Assembly: GCF_007860185.1 (NCBI RefSeq)
Contig: NZ_SJPY01000002.1
Span: 589,775 to 653,774, forward strand
Origin: Novipirellula aureliae
GTDB lineage: Bacteria > Planctomycetota > Planctomycetia > Pirellulales > Pirellulaceae
DNA: 64,000 nt
Direction of reading: 5' to 3'
Positions 54,617-63,603 of this stretch are shown in pieces. Each line of letters starts with the position of its first letter. The stretch's first letter is position 1. The notes under the pieces were generated by a model. The model was given only the letters and a program-made list of their open reading frames with translations. It searched no databases and was not told the DNA's origin. A program made the position numbers and the translations under genes.

Positions 54617-54952
54617 GTGCTCGATAAACTCGCACTCTTCATCATTTTCGCTCTGCTGGTCATGATTGCAGCGGCGATCGTGATCATCGGATCCATTCCG
54701 GGAAAGATCGCTCGCAAACGCAACCATCCTTGGCCCGATGCGGTCAACGTGGCCAGTTGGATTGGGTTGGCCACCGGTGTCCTTTGGCCGTTGGCTTTCA
54801 TTTGGGCATACTTGCCGGTACCGGCAAAATCAGGAAGCGGCTCAGCCGACGCGGGTAGGGACGAAGATTACGCGAACCTGAAGCATCGGATTGCCGAGTT
54901 GGAAGCCGCGACGAAAGAACTGCAGTCGCGGCCGCCGGAGGGCTCCGTATGA
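54617..54952 (+). CDS. DUF3302 (YiaW-like) membrane protein
   Basis: 111 residues from GTG 54617 with AAAGG upstream. Two membrane helices (about 6-28 and 44-68), the motif GSIPGKIARKRNHPWPDAVN between them and a short coiled-coil tail (LKHRIAELEAATKELQ) match DUF3302. In E. coli yiaW (DUF3302) neighbours yiaV (HlyD-type), as here. The stop overlaps the next start (ATGA). Confidence 0.8.
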   Translation: MLDKLALFIIFALLVMIAAAIVIIGSIPGKIARKRNHPWPDAVNVASWIGLATGVLWPLAFIWAYLPVPAKSGSGSADAGRDEDYANLKHRIAELEAATKELQSRPPEGSV

Positions 54953-56070
54953 TCACGGTCATGCTAATAGGCTACATCGCATGCGTGATCGTTGCCTTCA
55001 AGGTCATCAAGATCAAAGTTTCCACCACGTCGATCGCGACATCTGCCTTTGTGGGTGTCATTATTTTTGCTGGCATTATCATTGTCTGGCAACAGGCAGC
55101 CCCGATATCGGAGCAGATGATTCTGCAGCGGCGCGTCTTGCAGGTCATGCCGGATGTTCGCGAGTTCGTTTCCAAGGTCCATGTTGAGGGAAATCAATTG
55201 GTCCACAAGGGCGACCCGATTTTCGACGTCATTCCGGACCGATTCCAAGATGCTGTTGTTGAATCCGCGGGGCAGCTTGCCGCCGCCAAAGCCACCGTGT
55301 CACAAATGGAGTCCGCGGTGACGGCCGCAGAGGCAGCCGTCAAAGGGTCGTCCGCCGACACGGCCGCTGCCAAGGCACAGCTCGATACAGCACTGGCGTT
55401 ACAAGCAAGCGAAGCCGGCGCGATCGCGAAACTGAAGATCGCCGAAGCACAGCAGTCGTATGTCGCGGCCCAGGCCAGTTACCAAGTCGTCGCCGCGCAA
55501 CTCAAGAAAACGAAGTTCTCGCTCGCCTCAGCGAAGCAAGCAGTGGATGCCGCACAAGCGGGACTGGACATCGCCAACTTCAATCTCGAAAACTGCCAAT
55601 ACACCTCACCGATTGATGGCAGGATCATGAACTTGCAAATCCGTGAAGGAACTCCTGCGGCACGTTGGCGTTTTGCATCGATCGGCACGATCGAGGACAT
55701 GTCCGATTCCTACATTCTGGCGATCTACCCACAGAACCTCTTGAGCAAAGTCAAGGTGGGTGACGACGTGGAGATCGCGTTCAAGCGGCTCCGTGGCCAA
55801 CTTGCGACAGGCAAAGTCGAAGCGGTCTTAAAATACACAGGCGAAGGCGAATTGATGCCAAGTGGCGATCTTCCCGTTGCCGCGACGATCGGATCAAAGG
55901 GAAAACTGGCCGTCAAGATTCGGCTTGATGACGAAGAATTGGCGAAGAAGTTGCCCTTAGGGGCGGCGGGTGCTACGGCGATTTATACCGACTTTGGCGG
56001 GGCGTTTCACATCATCACCAAGATCACCGTTCGCGTCAAAGGTTGGATCTACTTCATCTTGCCGGGTTAG
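54949..56070 (+). CDS. HlyD/EmrA-type membrane-fusion protein (YiaV-like), first copy
   Basis: 373 residues. A single or double hydrophobic N-terminal anchor (about 4-45) precedes a barrel-sandwich half (VSKVHVEGNQLVHKGDPIFDV), a long alanine-rich coiled coil (~85-210), the second half (YTSPIDGRIMNLQIREGTPA) and a beta-barrel domain. It would link an inner-membrane pump to an outer-membrane channel. Coupled to the DUF3302 gene. No pump gene is near. Confidence 0.85.
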   Translation: MITVMLIGYIACVIVAFKVIKIKVSTTSIATSAFVGVIIFAGIIIVWQQAAPISEQMILQRRVLQVMPDVREFVSKVHVEGNQLVHKGDPIFDVIPDRFQDAVVESAGQLAAAKATVSQMESAVTAAEAAVKGSSADTAAAKAQLDTALALQASEAGAIAKLKIAEAQQSYVAAQASYQVVAAQLKKTKFSLASAKQAVDAAQAGLDIANFNLENCQYTSPIDGRIMNLQIREGTPAARWRFASIGTIEDMSDSYILAIYPQNLLSKVKVGDDVEIAFKRLRGQLATGKVEAVLKYTGEGELMPSGDLPVAATIGSKGKLAVKIRLDDEELAKKLPLGAAGATAIYTDFGGAFHIITKITVRVKGWIYFILPG

Positions 56071-56098
56071 AACGCACACATAAAGAAAGAGTTCAATA

Positions 56099-57223
56099 AT
56101 GGTCACGATCATCACGATTGGCTACATTTGTTTGGTTATCATCGTATTCAAGGTCCTGAGGGTCAAAGTGACTCCCACGACGGTGGCCACGGCGGTCCTG
56201 ACCGGTGTGGTCGTGCTCGGTGCGGTCATCATGGGGTGGCAATTTTCGGCTCCGATGACCAGTCAAATGACCGTCAACCGCAACGTGATCCCACTACTAA
56301 GTGAACAGGATTCCAAAGAGGTTATCACGAAGATTCACGTCAAGTCGGACCAGCTGGTCACGAAAGGGACCATCCTGTGGGAGACGGACAAACGGCCCAA
56401 CCAATATGCGTTGAACCAGGCCGCTGCCCAGTTGGCCGTTGCGGAAGCGAACGAATCGGAGCTAGAGGCGGCAGTGGAAGTTGCGGCGGCAACCGTGCAG
56501 AAGGCCAAAGCCAACCAGGACTATCAGAAAGCGACTCTGGACACGGCGATCGAGATTCAGAAATTGGACCCTCAGGCCGTCGCCGCATTGAAAGTCGAAG
56601 TCCAACAAGAGATTTACTTGTCGGCACGAGCTGCGGTCGACCAAGCAATCGCGGGGCTGCAGGAAGCGAAATCCGCCCTGCAAAGTGCCCAGGAAGGAAT
56701 CAAATCACTCAAGGCCCAGGTCGCGATTGCTGAGCTGAACTTGCAGCAAAACGATGTCATCGCACCCGCGGACGGCTATGTGATGAACATGCAAATCGTC
56801 GAAGGCACCGTGACCTCCACGGCGATCTCATCCGCACAAGGCATTTTCGTGGACATGTCGGAGACCCAAGTCGTCGCTGTCTTTCCCCAAAATCTGCTGG
56901 CAAACGTTGAACCAGGGAACCTCGTCGAGATCGCATTTAAGAGTCGGCCAGGTCAGATTGCGACCGGCAAGGTCATTGCCGTTCTGGAGTTTTCCGGCGA
57001 AGGGCAGTTCGTCACCACACCTGTCCTTCCGATCGCAGCCGATGTGGGATCGAAAGGGATGTTGGCGGCCAAGATTTCGCTGGACGATAAAGTGGCCGCC
57101 AAAGAATTAGCCCTAGGAGGCGCCGGTAGCACGGCGATCTACACAAACACCGGACAAGCATTTCAAATCATCACGAAGATCGCAGTTCGGCTGAAAGCAT
57201 GGATGAATTACCTTCCCGTTTGA
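56099..57223 (+). CDS. HlyD/EmrA-type membrane-fusion protein, second copy
   Basis: 374 residues, colinear with the preceding gene (NQLVHKGDPIFDV versus DQLVTKGTILWET; SPIDGRIMNLQIREG versus APADGYVMNMQIVEGT; IYTDFGGAFHIITKITVR versus IYTNTGQAFQIITKIAVR). It is a tandem duplicate, 28 bp downstream, with AAAGAAAGAG upstream of the ATG. The two copies may form mixed hexamers or serve different partners. Confidence 0.85.
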   Translation: MVTIITIGYICLVIIVFKVLRVKVTPTTVATAVLTGVVVLGAVIMGWQFSAPMTSQMTVNRNVIPLLSEQDSKEVITKIHVKSDQLVTKGTILWETDKRPNQYALNQAAAQLAVAEANESELEAAVEVAAATVQKAKANQDYQKATLDTAIEIQKLDPQAVAALKVEVQQEIYLSARAAVDQAIAGLQEAKSALQSAQEGIKSLKAQVAIAELNLQQNDVIAPADGYVMNMQIVEGTVTSTAISSAQGIFVDMSETQVVAVFPQNLLANVEPGNLVEIAFKSRPGQIATGKVIAVLEFSGEGQFVTTPVLPIAADVGSKGMLAAKISLDDKVAAKELALGGAGSTAIYTNTGQAFQIITKIAVRLKAWMNYLPV

Positions 57224-57284
57224 AAGTTCCGAATCTCGGCATCCGTCTGATGTTGCACTTCGTTATTTAATGTGAGCCTTTGAG

Positions 57285-58253
57285 ATGCGTCAACGAAACA
57301 CGATATCCGTAGTCATCCTGAGCGTGCCGCTGTTCTACTTCTGCGGTCCGACCTTCGCGCAGTTTCCTGGGTCGCCGAACGTTGGTGGCCCAGATTCGGC
57401 TCGCAGCCTTTCGAGTCCGCGCAGCGACCTGGGGTTTCGCAGCGACCCGGTTGCCAATCCCTCACCCTCGTTGACGCCCAACGAAGTTCTCCATCCGCGT
57501 GGTTCACTCGACTCCGGCCAAGTGCTAAACCCGAAACCATCGCTCAACCGACCTCGCACGGGAGGCGATCATCCACAGGCGAATCGCGACAGTAAGACGG
57601 CAGCCGTCCGAGTTCAAACCGCACGACCGATCATCGACGAAAACACGACCGGTGACGATGCGGGTCCTTCTGCAACCCAAGCGACAACATCCAACTTGCC
57701 CGCCGGCGAACAGATTCTCATTGCAGTGGTGGCATTGGACGAGCAGCTTGCGATCGTTGCACCGAATCAAGCATGGTCAAAGCGTCTGTCGCTCGATACG
57801 TTGCGAACCATTCCCGTACTGAGTGATCAGCCGGCAAATGACGAGCAAAGAGCGGGGCTGGAGAAAATTCTAAAGACCTACCTGGCGGTTGAAAAAGAGG
57901 AGCAGTCCACCAGCGTCAACAGGCTTCCGGAATTCAAGCGAACCCTCAAAACGCTTCAACAATACCTTTCACCTTTGGATGTTCGTCGGCGTAAGAAGGC
58001 ATTGGCGGCATTTGGGCAGATAGCTAGCGACCTGGCTTGGTATAAGAACGGCGCAGATTGGGCTGAATACTTGGTCCCACCAGAGTTGGTAGCCGGCGAT
58101 GGCAAAAGCCCGCCGTCGAAAGAATTGCTGGAAAAGCAACTCAAACGCTACGCCAAGGTTTCTGGCGACCCGGCCTACAAAAAAGTCTATTCGCTTCCTG
58201 GTTTTGTGCCGGCCTACCAAGCCGTTAAGTCCTTGGCATCGAACGGAAAATAA
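57285..58253 (+). CDS. Secreted Pro/Ser-rich protein with helical C-terminal domain
   Basis: 322 residues. Signal peptide MRQRNTISVVILSVPLFYFC with a cleavage site after TFA, then a Pro/Ser/Gly-rich region (26-135) and a helical domain of ~170 residues (LIAVVALDEQLAIVAPNQAW, LSDQPANDEQRAGLEKILKT, RKKALAAFGQIASDLAWYKN). No family recognised. Behind the membrane-fusion genes on the same strand, 61 bp, perhaps co-transcribed. Confidence 0.6.
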   Translation: MRQRNTISVVILSVPLFYFCGPTFAQFPGSPNVGGPDSARSLSSPRSDLGFRSDPVANPSPSLTPNEVLHPRGSLDSGQVLNPKPSLNRPRTGGDHPQANRDSKTAAVRVQTARPIIDENTTGDDAGPSATQATTSNLPAGEQILIAVVALDEQLAIVAPNQAWSKRLSLDTLRTIPVLSDQPANDEQRAGLEKILKTYLAVEKEEQSTSVNRLPEFKRTLKTLQQYLSPLDVRRRKKALAAFGQIASDLAWYKNGADWAEYLVPPELVAGDGKSPPSKELLEKQLKRYAKVSGDPAYKKVYSLPGFVPAYQAVKSLASNGK

Positions 58254-58295
58254 GTTGTGGCAGGGGCTTCCAGCCACGGTACCGTTCGCGTGGTC
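58254..58295. repeat. Small palindrome between convergent genes
   Basis: GTGGCAGGGGCTTCCAGCCAC has a 5-bp stem (GTGGC/GCCAC) and occupies about 58256-58276. Similar 'GGGGCTTCCAGCC' palindromes are, from memory, scattered in planctomycete genomes. It could act as a bidirectional transcription barrier. Confidence 0.4.
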
Positions 58296-58835
58296 TTAGC
58301 GTTTCGAAAACTCAAACGGCAACTTTGCCACAAACACGGTCGGCGTTTCTGCGGTCTTGTCACCTGCTTCGGCTTTGGCTCGCTGGGGCTTGGCCACGAT
58401 TGATACTGGTGACACGATTCGTGCTGATGACACGACCGGTGACAAGCGGCCGGTGTCCTCAAGCAACAGCCCGTCGCAGGAGATCTCGCCGCGTCCGCTG
58501 CAATTGCTCCCTAAGCCATCCCCCAGTAGATCGCAACGCGGCGAATCGCAAACTTTCGGCAGGCACTTCTGTTCGTAGTCATCGGGACCGAAGCAGAGCG
58601 GAACGCGGACGCATGGTTCCGTCTTGGGACAATAGTCGTCGCGTTGCAGGCAGAGCGGAACGCGAACGCAGGGCTCCGTCTTGGCACAATAGTCGTCCGG
58701 GCACCATTTGCCGATGCAATCGGGCACGGGACATCCAAACAGCTTGCGACGTGGTTCGGCGGTAGATGCCGTTGTCGTCCAACAACAGACGAAACTGGCC
58801 AGGATGAAACTTATTTTTGGTATCGTATGGATCAT
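58296..58835 (-). CDS. Secreted cysteine-rich protein with internal repeats
   Basis: 179 residues from ATG 58835 (MIHTIPKISFILASFVCCWT), which gives a clean signal peptide. The mature part holds a tandem repeat of about 22 residues: DDYCAKTEPCVRVPLCLQR and DDYCPKTEPCVRVPLCFGP, preceded by GCPVPDCIGKWCP and followed by more Cys. The repeats suggest a disulfide-rich surface or envelope protein, as in planctomycete S-layer/cell-envelope proteins, but the role is unknown. Upstream of it the NodT-type gene ends in the same direction. Confidence 0.7.
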   Translation of the reverse strand: MIHTIPKISFILASFVCCWTTTASTAEPRRKLFGCPVPDCIGKWCPDDYCAKTEPCVRVPLCLQRDDYCPKTEPCVRVPLCFGPDDYEQKCLPKVCDSPRCDLLGDGLGSNCSGRGEISCDGLLLEDTGRLSPVVSSARIVSPVSIVAKPQRAKAEAGDKTAETPTVFVAKLPFEFSKR

Positions 58836-58925
58836 TTCATTTTTCACGTTGGTAGCGTTTGTGGCTTGCTGCCGCCGTTCGGGCAGATCACTGGGGCTGG
58901 GGCACCTCAAGTTCCGATGCGTGGG

Positions 58926-60686
58926 TTAACCTTTCAGCAATTCCAATTCATCGTCGGTCGGTACGGGTGGCAGCATACGATCCTCATCGTCATCTGCTGA
59001 ATCCTTCCCGTCGCTTTTACCAGCATCCTCGTCGGTTTCCGCTGGTTCGTCTTGTTCCAGCGTCACCTCTAGGTCCGAGTTGCCCTCGTCGGTCGTCGTC
59101 GGATAGGAATCATCCTTCGAGAACTCCTCAATCATTGCCAACGGACCGCGGCGGATCCCGTATCGAATTTCCCAACCGCCTCCGAGAGCCTTGTAGGTGG
59201 CGACCATCGCTTGGGCGGCATCACTTTGGACGCTCGCCAAAGTATTTTGGGCTTGGACGAGGGCGCCTTGCAGGTTGTAGACACGGTTAAAATCGGTTGC
59301 GCCGCTGCGGTACTGCGCGAGGGCCAAATCAACCGACTTTTGCGAGGCAGTGACCGCCTGGTTCGCGTATCTCAATCGGTCCAACGATTTCAAAAACTGA
59401 TTGATTCCATTCTCGACTTCCGAGTTTGCCTGCAGCACGGTTTGCTGGTAGTCAACCGCCAATTGTTGGAAGCTTGCGTTTTGCAAGTTGACATTGTTAA
59501 CCAGGCGTCCGTAGTTCAGGATGTCCCAGTTAAAGCCGGGTGAGATCCCTCCGCCCACGCTGGATGATTTAAACAGATCTGAAAAATTCTCTGACTCCAG
59601 TGCGATCGAACCAACGATCGAAAAGTGGGGAAGAAGGTCAGCGGCAGCGACGCCGATCGCGGCACTTTGAGCGGCGACTTGTCTTTCGGCGGCTCGTACA
59701 TCAGGCCGACGGCGCAACAGATTAGCAGGCACCCCCACCACAATGTCCGCCGGCGGTGTCGGAATCGGACCCGCTCCCAGTTCGGGTGTCAAATCGCGAG
59801 TCGGGATCCCAAGCAATACACAAAGGCGATTGTTGGCACTGCGGACCTGACTCTCGTAGAGAGGAATCGACTGCTGGGTGTTCGACAATACCGTCTGGGC
59901 CTGCGTGACATCCAACTCAGTCACCGCGCCGCTCTTGAACCGGACCTCGGCGTAATTCAGTGATTGCTCCTGGATCTTGACATTGTCTTGTGCATATTGC
60001 AGTTGCTGTTGAGCCGTCCGCAAATCGATGTAAGTGGCCGCGGTTTCGCTCAGCAACGATAGAAGGACATTGTCGTAGTCTTCAACCGACGCATCCAAGC
60101 TGGCATCGGCCGACTCGATATTCCGTCGAAACTTTCCCCAAAAGTCGACTTCCCAAGCGGCCGAAAGTCCTAACGCGCCAGTACCATACCAATGGTTGGG
60201 GGGCGAATTGACGATATTCTCGCTGATCCCTACTTGGGTGAAGCTACCGCTTGCTTCTTGCTGCTGGGGAAACAAACCACCGATTGCAATCGCACGAAGG
60301 TAGCGAGCCTGCAAGACGCGAAGACCAGCGGATTTGACCGACAGATTCTGCTGATAGGTCTGCTCCATCAGCCCGTCAAGAATCGGGTCATTGAAAGAGG
60401 CCCACCAGTCGGCATAGTTGGGCAGTTCGGCGCGGACGCGTTGATCGTACTCGTCGATCCAAGTATCGGCAATCGGCGCCGCTGGCTTGCAATACTCGGG
60501 GCCAACCTTGTATCCATTGTCAACGTAATTACGCAAGCTGCCGGTGTGGGCGCAACCTGTGAACATCGTGGCAAAACCGATGAGAGCGATCCTCAACGAT
60601 TTGCGAGCCGTCATCCTGCGGCGCCTCGCGCAGCCTGGTCGAGCAGGCCTCTTTTCTTTGAACCGTAGCATTTCCGGAAACTCCAT
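58926..60686 (-). CDS. Outer-membrane factor of tripartite efflux, NodT/OprM type, with acidic tail
   Basis: 586 residues; start at 60686 or Met25 (60614, MTARKSLRIALIG). A lipoprotein signal ends MFTGC. The OEP repeats are clear: PNYADWWASFNDPILDGLME, AAWEVDFWGKFRRNIESADA, TYIDLRTAQQQLQYAQDNVK, RRRPDVRAAERQVAAQSAAI and WDILNYGRLVNNVN. The first ~500 residues match the NodT family length; a further ~75-residue acidic tail (DEGNSDLEVTLEQDEPAETD) is unusual. Follows the OprB gene by 16 bp and could pair with the HlyD proteins opposite. Confidence 0.9.
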   Translation of the reverse strand: MEFPEMLRFKEKRPARPGCARRRRMTARKSLRIALIGFATMFTGCAHTGSLRNYVDNGYKVGPEYCKPAAPIADTWIDEYDQRVRAELPNYADWWASFNDPILDGLMEQTYQQNLSVKSAGLRVLQARYLRAIAIGGLFPQQQEASGSFTQVGISENIVNSPPNHWYGTGALGLSAAWEVDFWGKFRRNIESADASLDASVEDYDNVLLSLLSETAATYIDLRTAQQQLQYAQDNVKIQEQSLNYAEVRFKSGAVTELDVTQAQTVLSNTQQSIPLYESQVRSANNRLCVLLGIPTRDLTPELGAGPIPTPPADIVVGVPANLLRRRPDVRAAERQVAAQSAAIGVAAADLLPHFSIVGSIALESENFSDLFKSSSVGGGISPGFNWDILNYGRLVNNVNLQNASFQQLAVDYQQTVLQANSEVENGINQFLKSLDRLRYANQAVTASQKSVDLALAQYRSGATDFNRVYNLQGALVQAQNTLASVQSDAAQAMVATYKALGGGWEIRYGIRRGPLAMIEEFSKDDSYPTTTDEGNSDLEVTLEQDEPAETDEDAGKSDGKDSADDDEDRMLPPVPTDDELELLKG

Positions 60687-60701
60687 TTTCCTGATTCGGT
60701 A

Positions 60702-61952
60702 TTAAAAGTCGATGCGTGCTCGCACGCCGGGGACAATTGCGGTGCCGAGCGTCGCTGCATTGGGTTCCACCACTTGCAGGTCGAAGGCGACATGGAAACT
60801 TTCATTCATCGCGACATCGTAATACAGCTCGACACCTTGTCCGTCACTCAACAAGTTTGCGATGACAGGGCCGAACTCGTCGCTGATTCCGGTGTAGTAC
60901 CAACCCAATCCAAACGTATCGTCCCCGCGGCCAGGCAGTTGGCTATGGCCACCAACACCGGCGCTCGCGAACCATGCGATGGGGTTCGGATTGCCATCGG
61001 AAATCCCAGCTCGACCAAACATCCCCCAGCCTCGTGAGCTGTCGCATGGATCTTGCCATAGAAACTGATCGGCGTTCCAAAACAACGACCACGAACCTTG
61101 CTTGGCAGCGATCGGGACATCGGGAATTGTGATCCGGCCATCTTGTTCGAGGTTGTCGTAGGTGGCGCTGCTCCAGCTTCCGCCAAACCGTTGATGGCCT
61201 GGGAGCCCAAAGAGATTTGTCGGCAGAGCCAACTCACTGACAATCACAGCGCCTTGAGCAAAGAGTTCGCTGATGCCAACCGTCGTCCCGGTGTCTTCGG
61301 TGTTGAGCACCATCAGTGTGAACGCTCGCTCGCCGTCGCGCATCAAATTGAATCCCGCTCCAAGTGTTGAGAAAGGAATGGTCCTTGTCATGGCCGGGTT
61401 GTAGTTCAACGCACTACTGAAAAACTTCTCAGAACCGTTGCCATCTGCGAACCGATTCGTGTCGAATTCGAGCGTATCCAGTTTTCCGAAAAACAGTTCG
61501 AGTTGGTCGGAGACCTCGTAGTTGAACAGCACTTGCGTCAACGCGAGATCGTACTTGTCGGCATCGGGAAGATTGGGAAGCAGGGCGACGGGAACGATGG
61601 AGCCTGTTGCGGGATTGACCGTCTGGGCGAAGCGATGCTCGGCCCCGAGTTCGATCGTAAATCCCTCGACATCACAGAGTTTTCCAAAGTCGATGCCGAT
61701 GTCATAGTCGCCGTGCCCACCATAACGAAACTTCCGCTCCAGCCCACCGCTGGAAACTCCCTGATAGAGCTGGCCAATGGAACCCTCGAAGGTGATTCCA
61801 TATTCTTCCAGCGACGACTTCGCGTGCTGTCCATCTTGATCGTAACGATCACAGGCATCGTCGCACTGTGCTTGCAGCGGGTGAGACAACGTCAGGCAAC
61901 TCACCGCAGAAAGCAAAAGGACCACGGTGATTCGGATGATGGAAACATTCAC
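60702..61952 (-). CDS. OprB-family carbohydrate-selective porin
   Basis: 416 residues from GTG 61952, chosen because AAAGGAG sits six bases upstream; the ATG at 61967 lies inside that site. A signal peptide (MNVSIIRITVVLLLSAVSCL) is followed by beta-barrel strands with OprB features (SLEEYGITFEGSIGQLYQGV, VLFNYEVSDQLELFFGKLDT, GWGMFGRAGISDGNPNP) and an aromatic C-terminal residue (RARIDF), as in outer-membrane porins. Likely passage of sugars or small solutes. First gene of an operon with the NodT-type gene. Confidence 0.85.
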   Translation of the reverse strand: MNVSIIRITVVLLLSAVSCLTLSHPLQAQCDDACDRYDQDGQHAKSSLEEYGITFEGSIGQLYQGVSSGGLERKFRYGGHGDYDIGIDFGKLCDVEGFTIELGAEHRFAQTVNPATGSIVPVALLPNLPDADKYDLALTQVLFNYEVSDQLELFFGKLDTLEFDTNRFADGNGSEKFFSSALNYNPAMTRTIPFSTLGAGFNLMRDGERAFTLMVLNTEDTGTTVGISELFAQGAVIVSELALPTNLFGLPGHQRFGGSWSSATYDNLEQDGRITIPDVPIAAKQGSWSLFWNADQFLWQDPCDSSRGWGMFGRAGISDGNPNPIAWFASAGVGGHSQLPGRGDDTFGLGWYYTGISDEFGPVIANLLSDGQGVELYYDVAMNESFHVAFDLQVVEPNAATLGTAIVPGVRARIDF

Positions 61953-62523
61953 GGAGACTCCTTTCATTGATTTGTCCGTTCTGACGTGACTGTAGCTCCC
62001 AGCCGCAGTCCTGATCAGATCACTAATGCTGGAAGCCCCGGTCACGCGTTAGAATCCATCTTGAAAAGTCGCAACGAAGTCCGTTGTCGAAGCATCCTAT
62101 CTCCCGCGCGATCATTCGGCCACAGCCAACCGCCCCGCAACACCAAACTCGCAACGACCGCCTCGTCGCTATCCGATTCCTTCGTCGCAGAACATCAATG
62201 GGGTTGAGTTTGACAACTCCGGCGGCACGAAATGATATTCCCTTGGTGTGGGTGGTAACGATTGTATGGCGCTGGAAAGCGAACGACAGAGGACGACGCG
62301 TACTTCGAACCGTCGGTCAGGGGCATGTCTGATTGTGTCGTGAAGATCAAAATGCGGTTCTGCATGCATGACTTTGATGGTTGGGACTTCGGCGCACTCG
62401 GGAAGGACACGAAGTTCGCAGCGACGTATTGTCGTGATCTTGACAAGCAGGCCAAGGTTGGCGAGAACACTTTGGAAAATCGATGGTTCAGGCTTGAAGG
62501 AACCCAACACAACCGAAGTGACC
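61953..62523. other. Divergent intergenic region
   Basis: Between the porin (-) and the MarC-family gene (+). No gene with convincing composition seen; should contain both promoters, but I could not single out clear -35/-10 pairs. Confidence 0.4.
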
Positions 62524-63141
62524 ATGCAAAACTACATCCAAGCAACGGTAACCGTTCTATCACTCGTCAATCCAGCCATATGCGCCGCGATTTTCAGCAA
62601 GATCACCAGCGGTGAATCGGGCCGGGCTCGGATGGTCTCTGCGACCAAGGCCGCCTTGGTGATCGTCGTCATTCTATCGCTCGCCGCACTGGGCGGGGCG
62701 CAGTTACTCAAGGCGTTCGGCATTTCGCTTTCCGCATTCAAGGCCGCGGGGGGGATGGTGCTAGTGTGGATGGGTTTCATCATGCTGCGCGGCGACTCGT
62801 CGCCGACATCGTCGTCGGACACTGCGGACGAACCGAACTCGGAACCCGAAAGCCCCTCGCTTTCACCACTCATCCTGTTTGCAGCCAGTCCCGGAACGAT
62901 CACCGGCGTGATCACGCTTTCGGTCACGCATGCGAAAGACGGTATTCCGGTCACAGCGCTCGTAGCGATTATTGCAGGTTTGCTAGTGACATGGCTGGCG
63001 ATGATTCTGGCTGGACGAACTGGCGGCAATCAAAAGCCGAGCTTGTTTCACGACGTGGCCAGTCGCTTCATGGGCTTGATCGTCTTAGCCATGGGGGTGC
63101 AATTTGCACTCAGCGGGGTATCGGAATTCCTTCAACATTAG
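62524..63141 (+). CDS. MarC-family integral membrane protein
   Basis: 205 residues from ATG 62524 (MQNYIQATVTVLSLVNPAIC). Six hydrophobic helices, with the MarC/UPF0056 signatures LSLVNPAICAAIF near the start and AASPGTITGVITLSV in the middle, separated by a hydrophilic Ser/Glu loop (SPTSSSDTADEPNSEPESPS) longer than usual. Function of the family is not established. Alone, plus strand. Confidence 0.85.
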   Translation: MQNYIQATVTVLSLVNPAICAAIFSKITSGESGRARMVSATKAALVIVVILSLAALGGAQLLKAFGISLSAFKAAGGMVLVWMGFIMLRGDSSPTSSSDTADEPNSEPESPSLSPLILFAASPGTITGVITLSVTHAKDGIPVTALVAIIAGLLVTWLAMILAGRTGGNQKPSLFHDVASRFMGLIVLAMGVQFALSGVSEFLQH

Positions 63142-63603
63142 AAAAGAAGGCTCTTGATAAGAAGTTGTGAATGAAAACGGGTCGGCACGGGTGGGTCGGC
63201 TTGACGCATAGCACGGCCTGCTGGCTAATCGCGACGGTGGTGCTGAATGGATTAGTTGCATCGTCGCGACTAAGGCTGCCGCCCACGACGTAAATTGGGC
63301 AATCCGGTTGTTCGATACCGGAATCAGCCAGATTTCATTTCAAATTGGTGTATTCTATCCGACGTTGACCTCGATCACTCGTTTTTTCTCTTTTCGAGGG
63401 ATGCTCAGGTTTCGATGGACTATACCCTCTGGGGATCGCAACTAGAATCGAAGCCGACGCTGTCATGACAGATTTTCGACCTTCCGCCGGCATCGGCTTC
63501 ATGGCATCGACATTGCAAAAGAACTCAACAACCGATGCGGTATGACTTGTACTCATCACGGAACCACAATTTACAAAAACCTAGAAGAACGAGGAGCGAC
63601 ATC
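63142..63603. other. Intergenic region before the HdeD-family gene
   Basis: No gene seen. Contains GC-rich stretches at 63180-63300 and the upstream region of the HdeD-family gene, with GAGGAG as ribosome binding site at about 63590-63595. Confidence 0.4.

Noticed and set aside
62262-62615. Plus-strand 117-residue frame before the MarC-family gene
   Set aside because: It overlaps the start of the MarC gene in another frame and shows no protein-like pattern.
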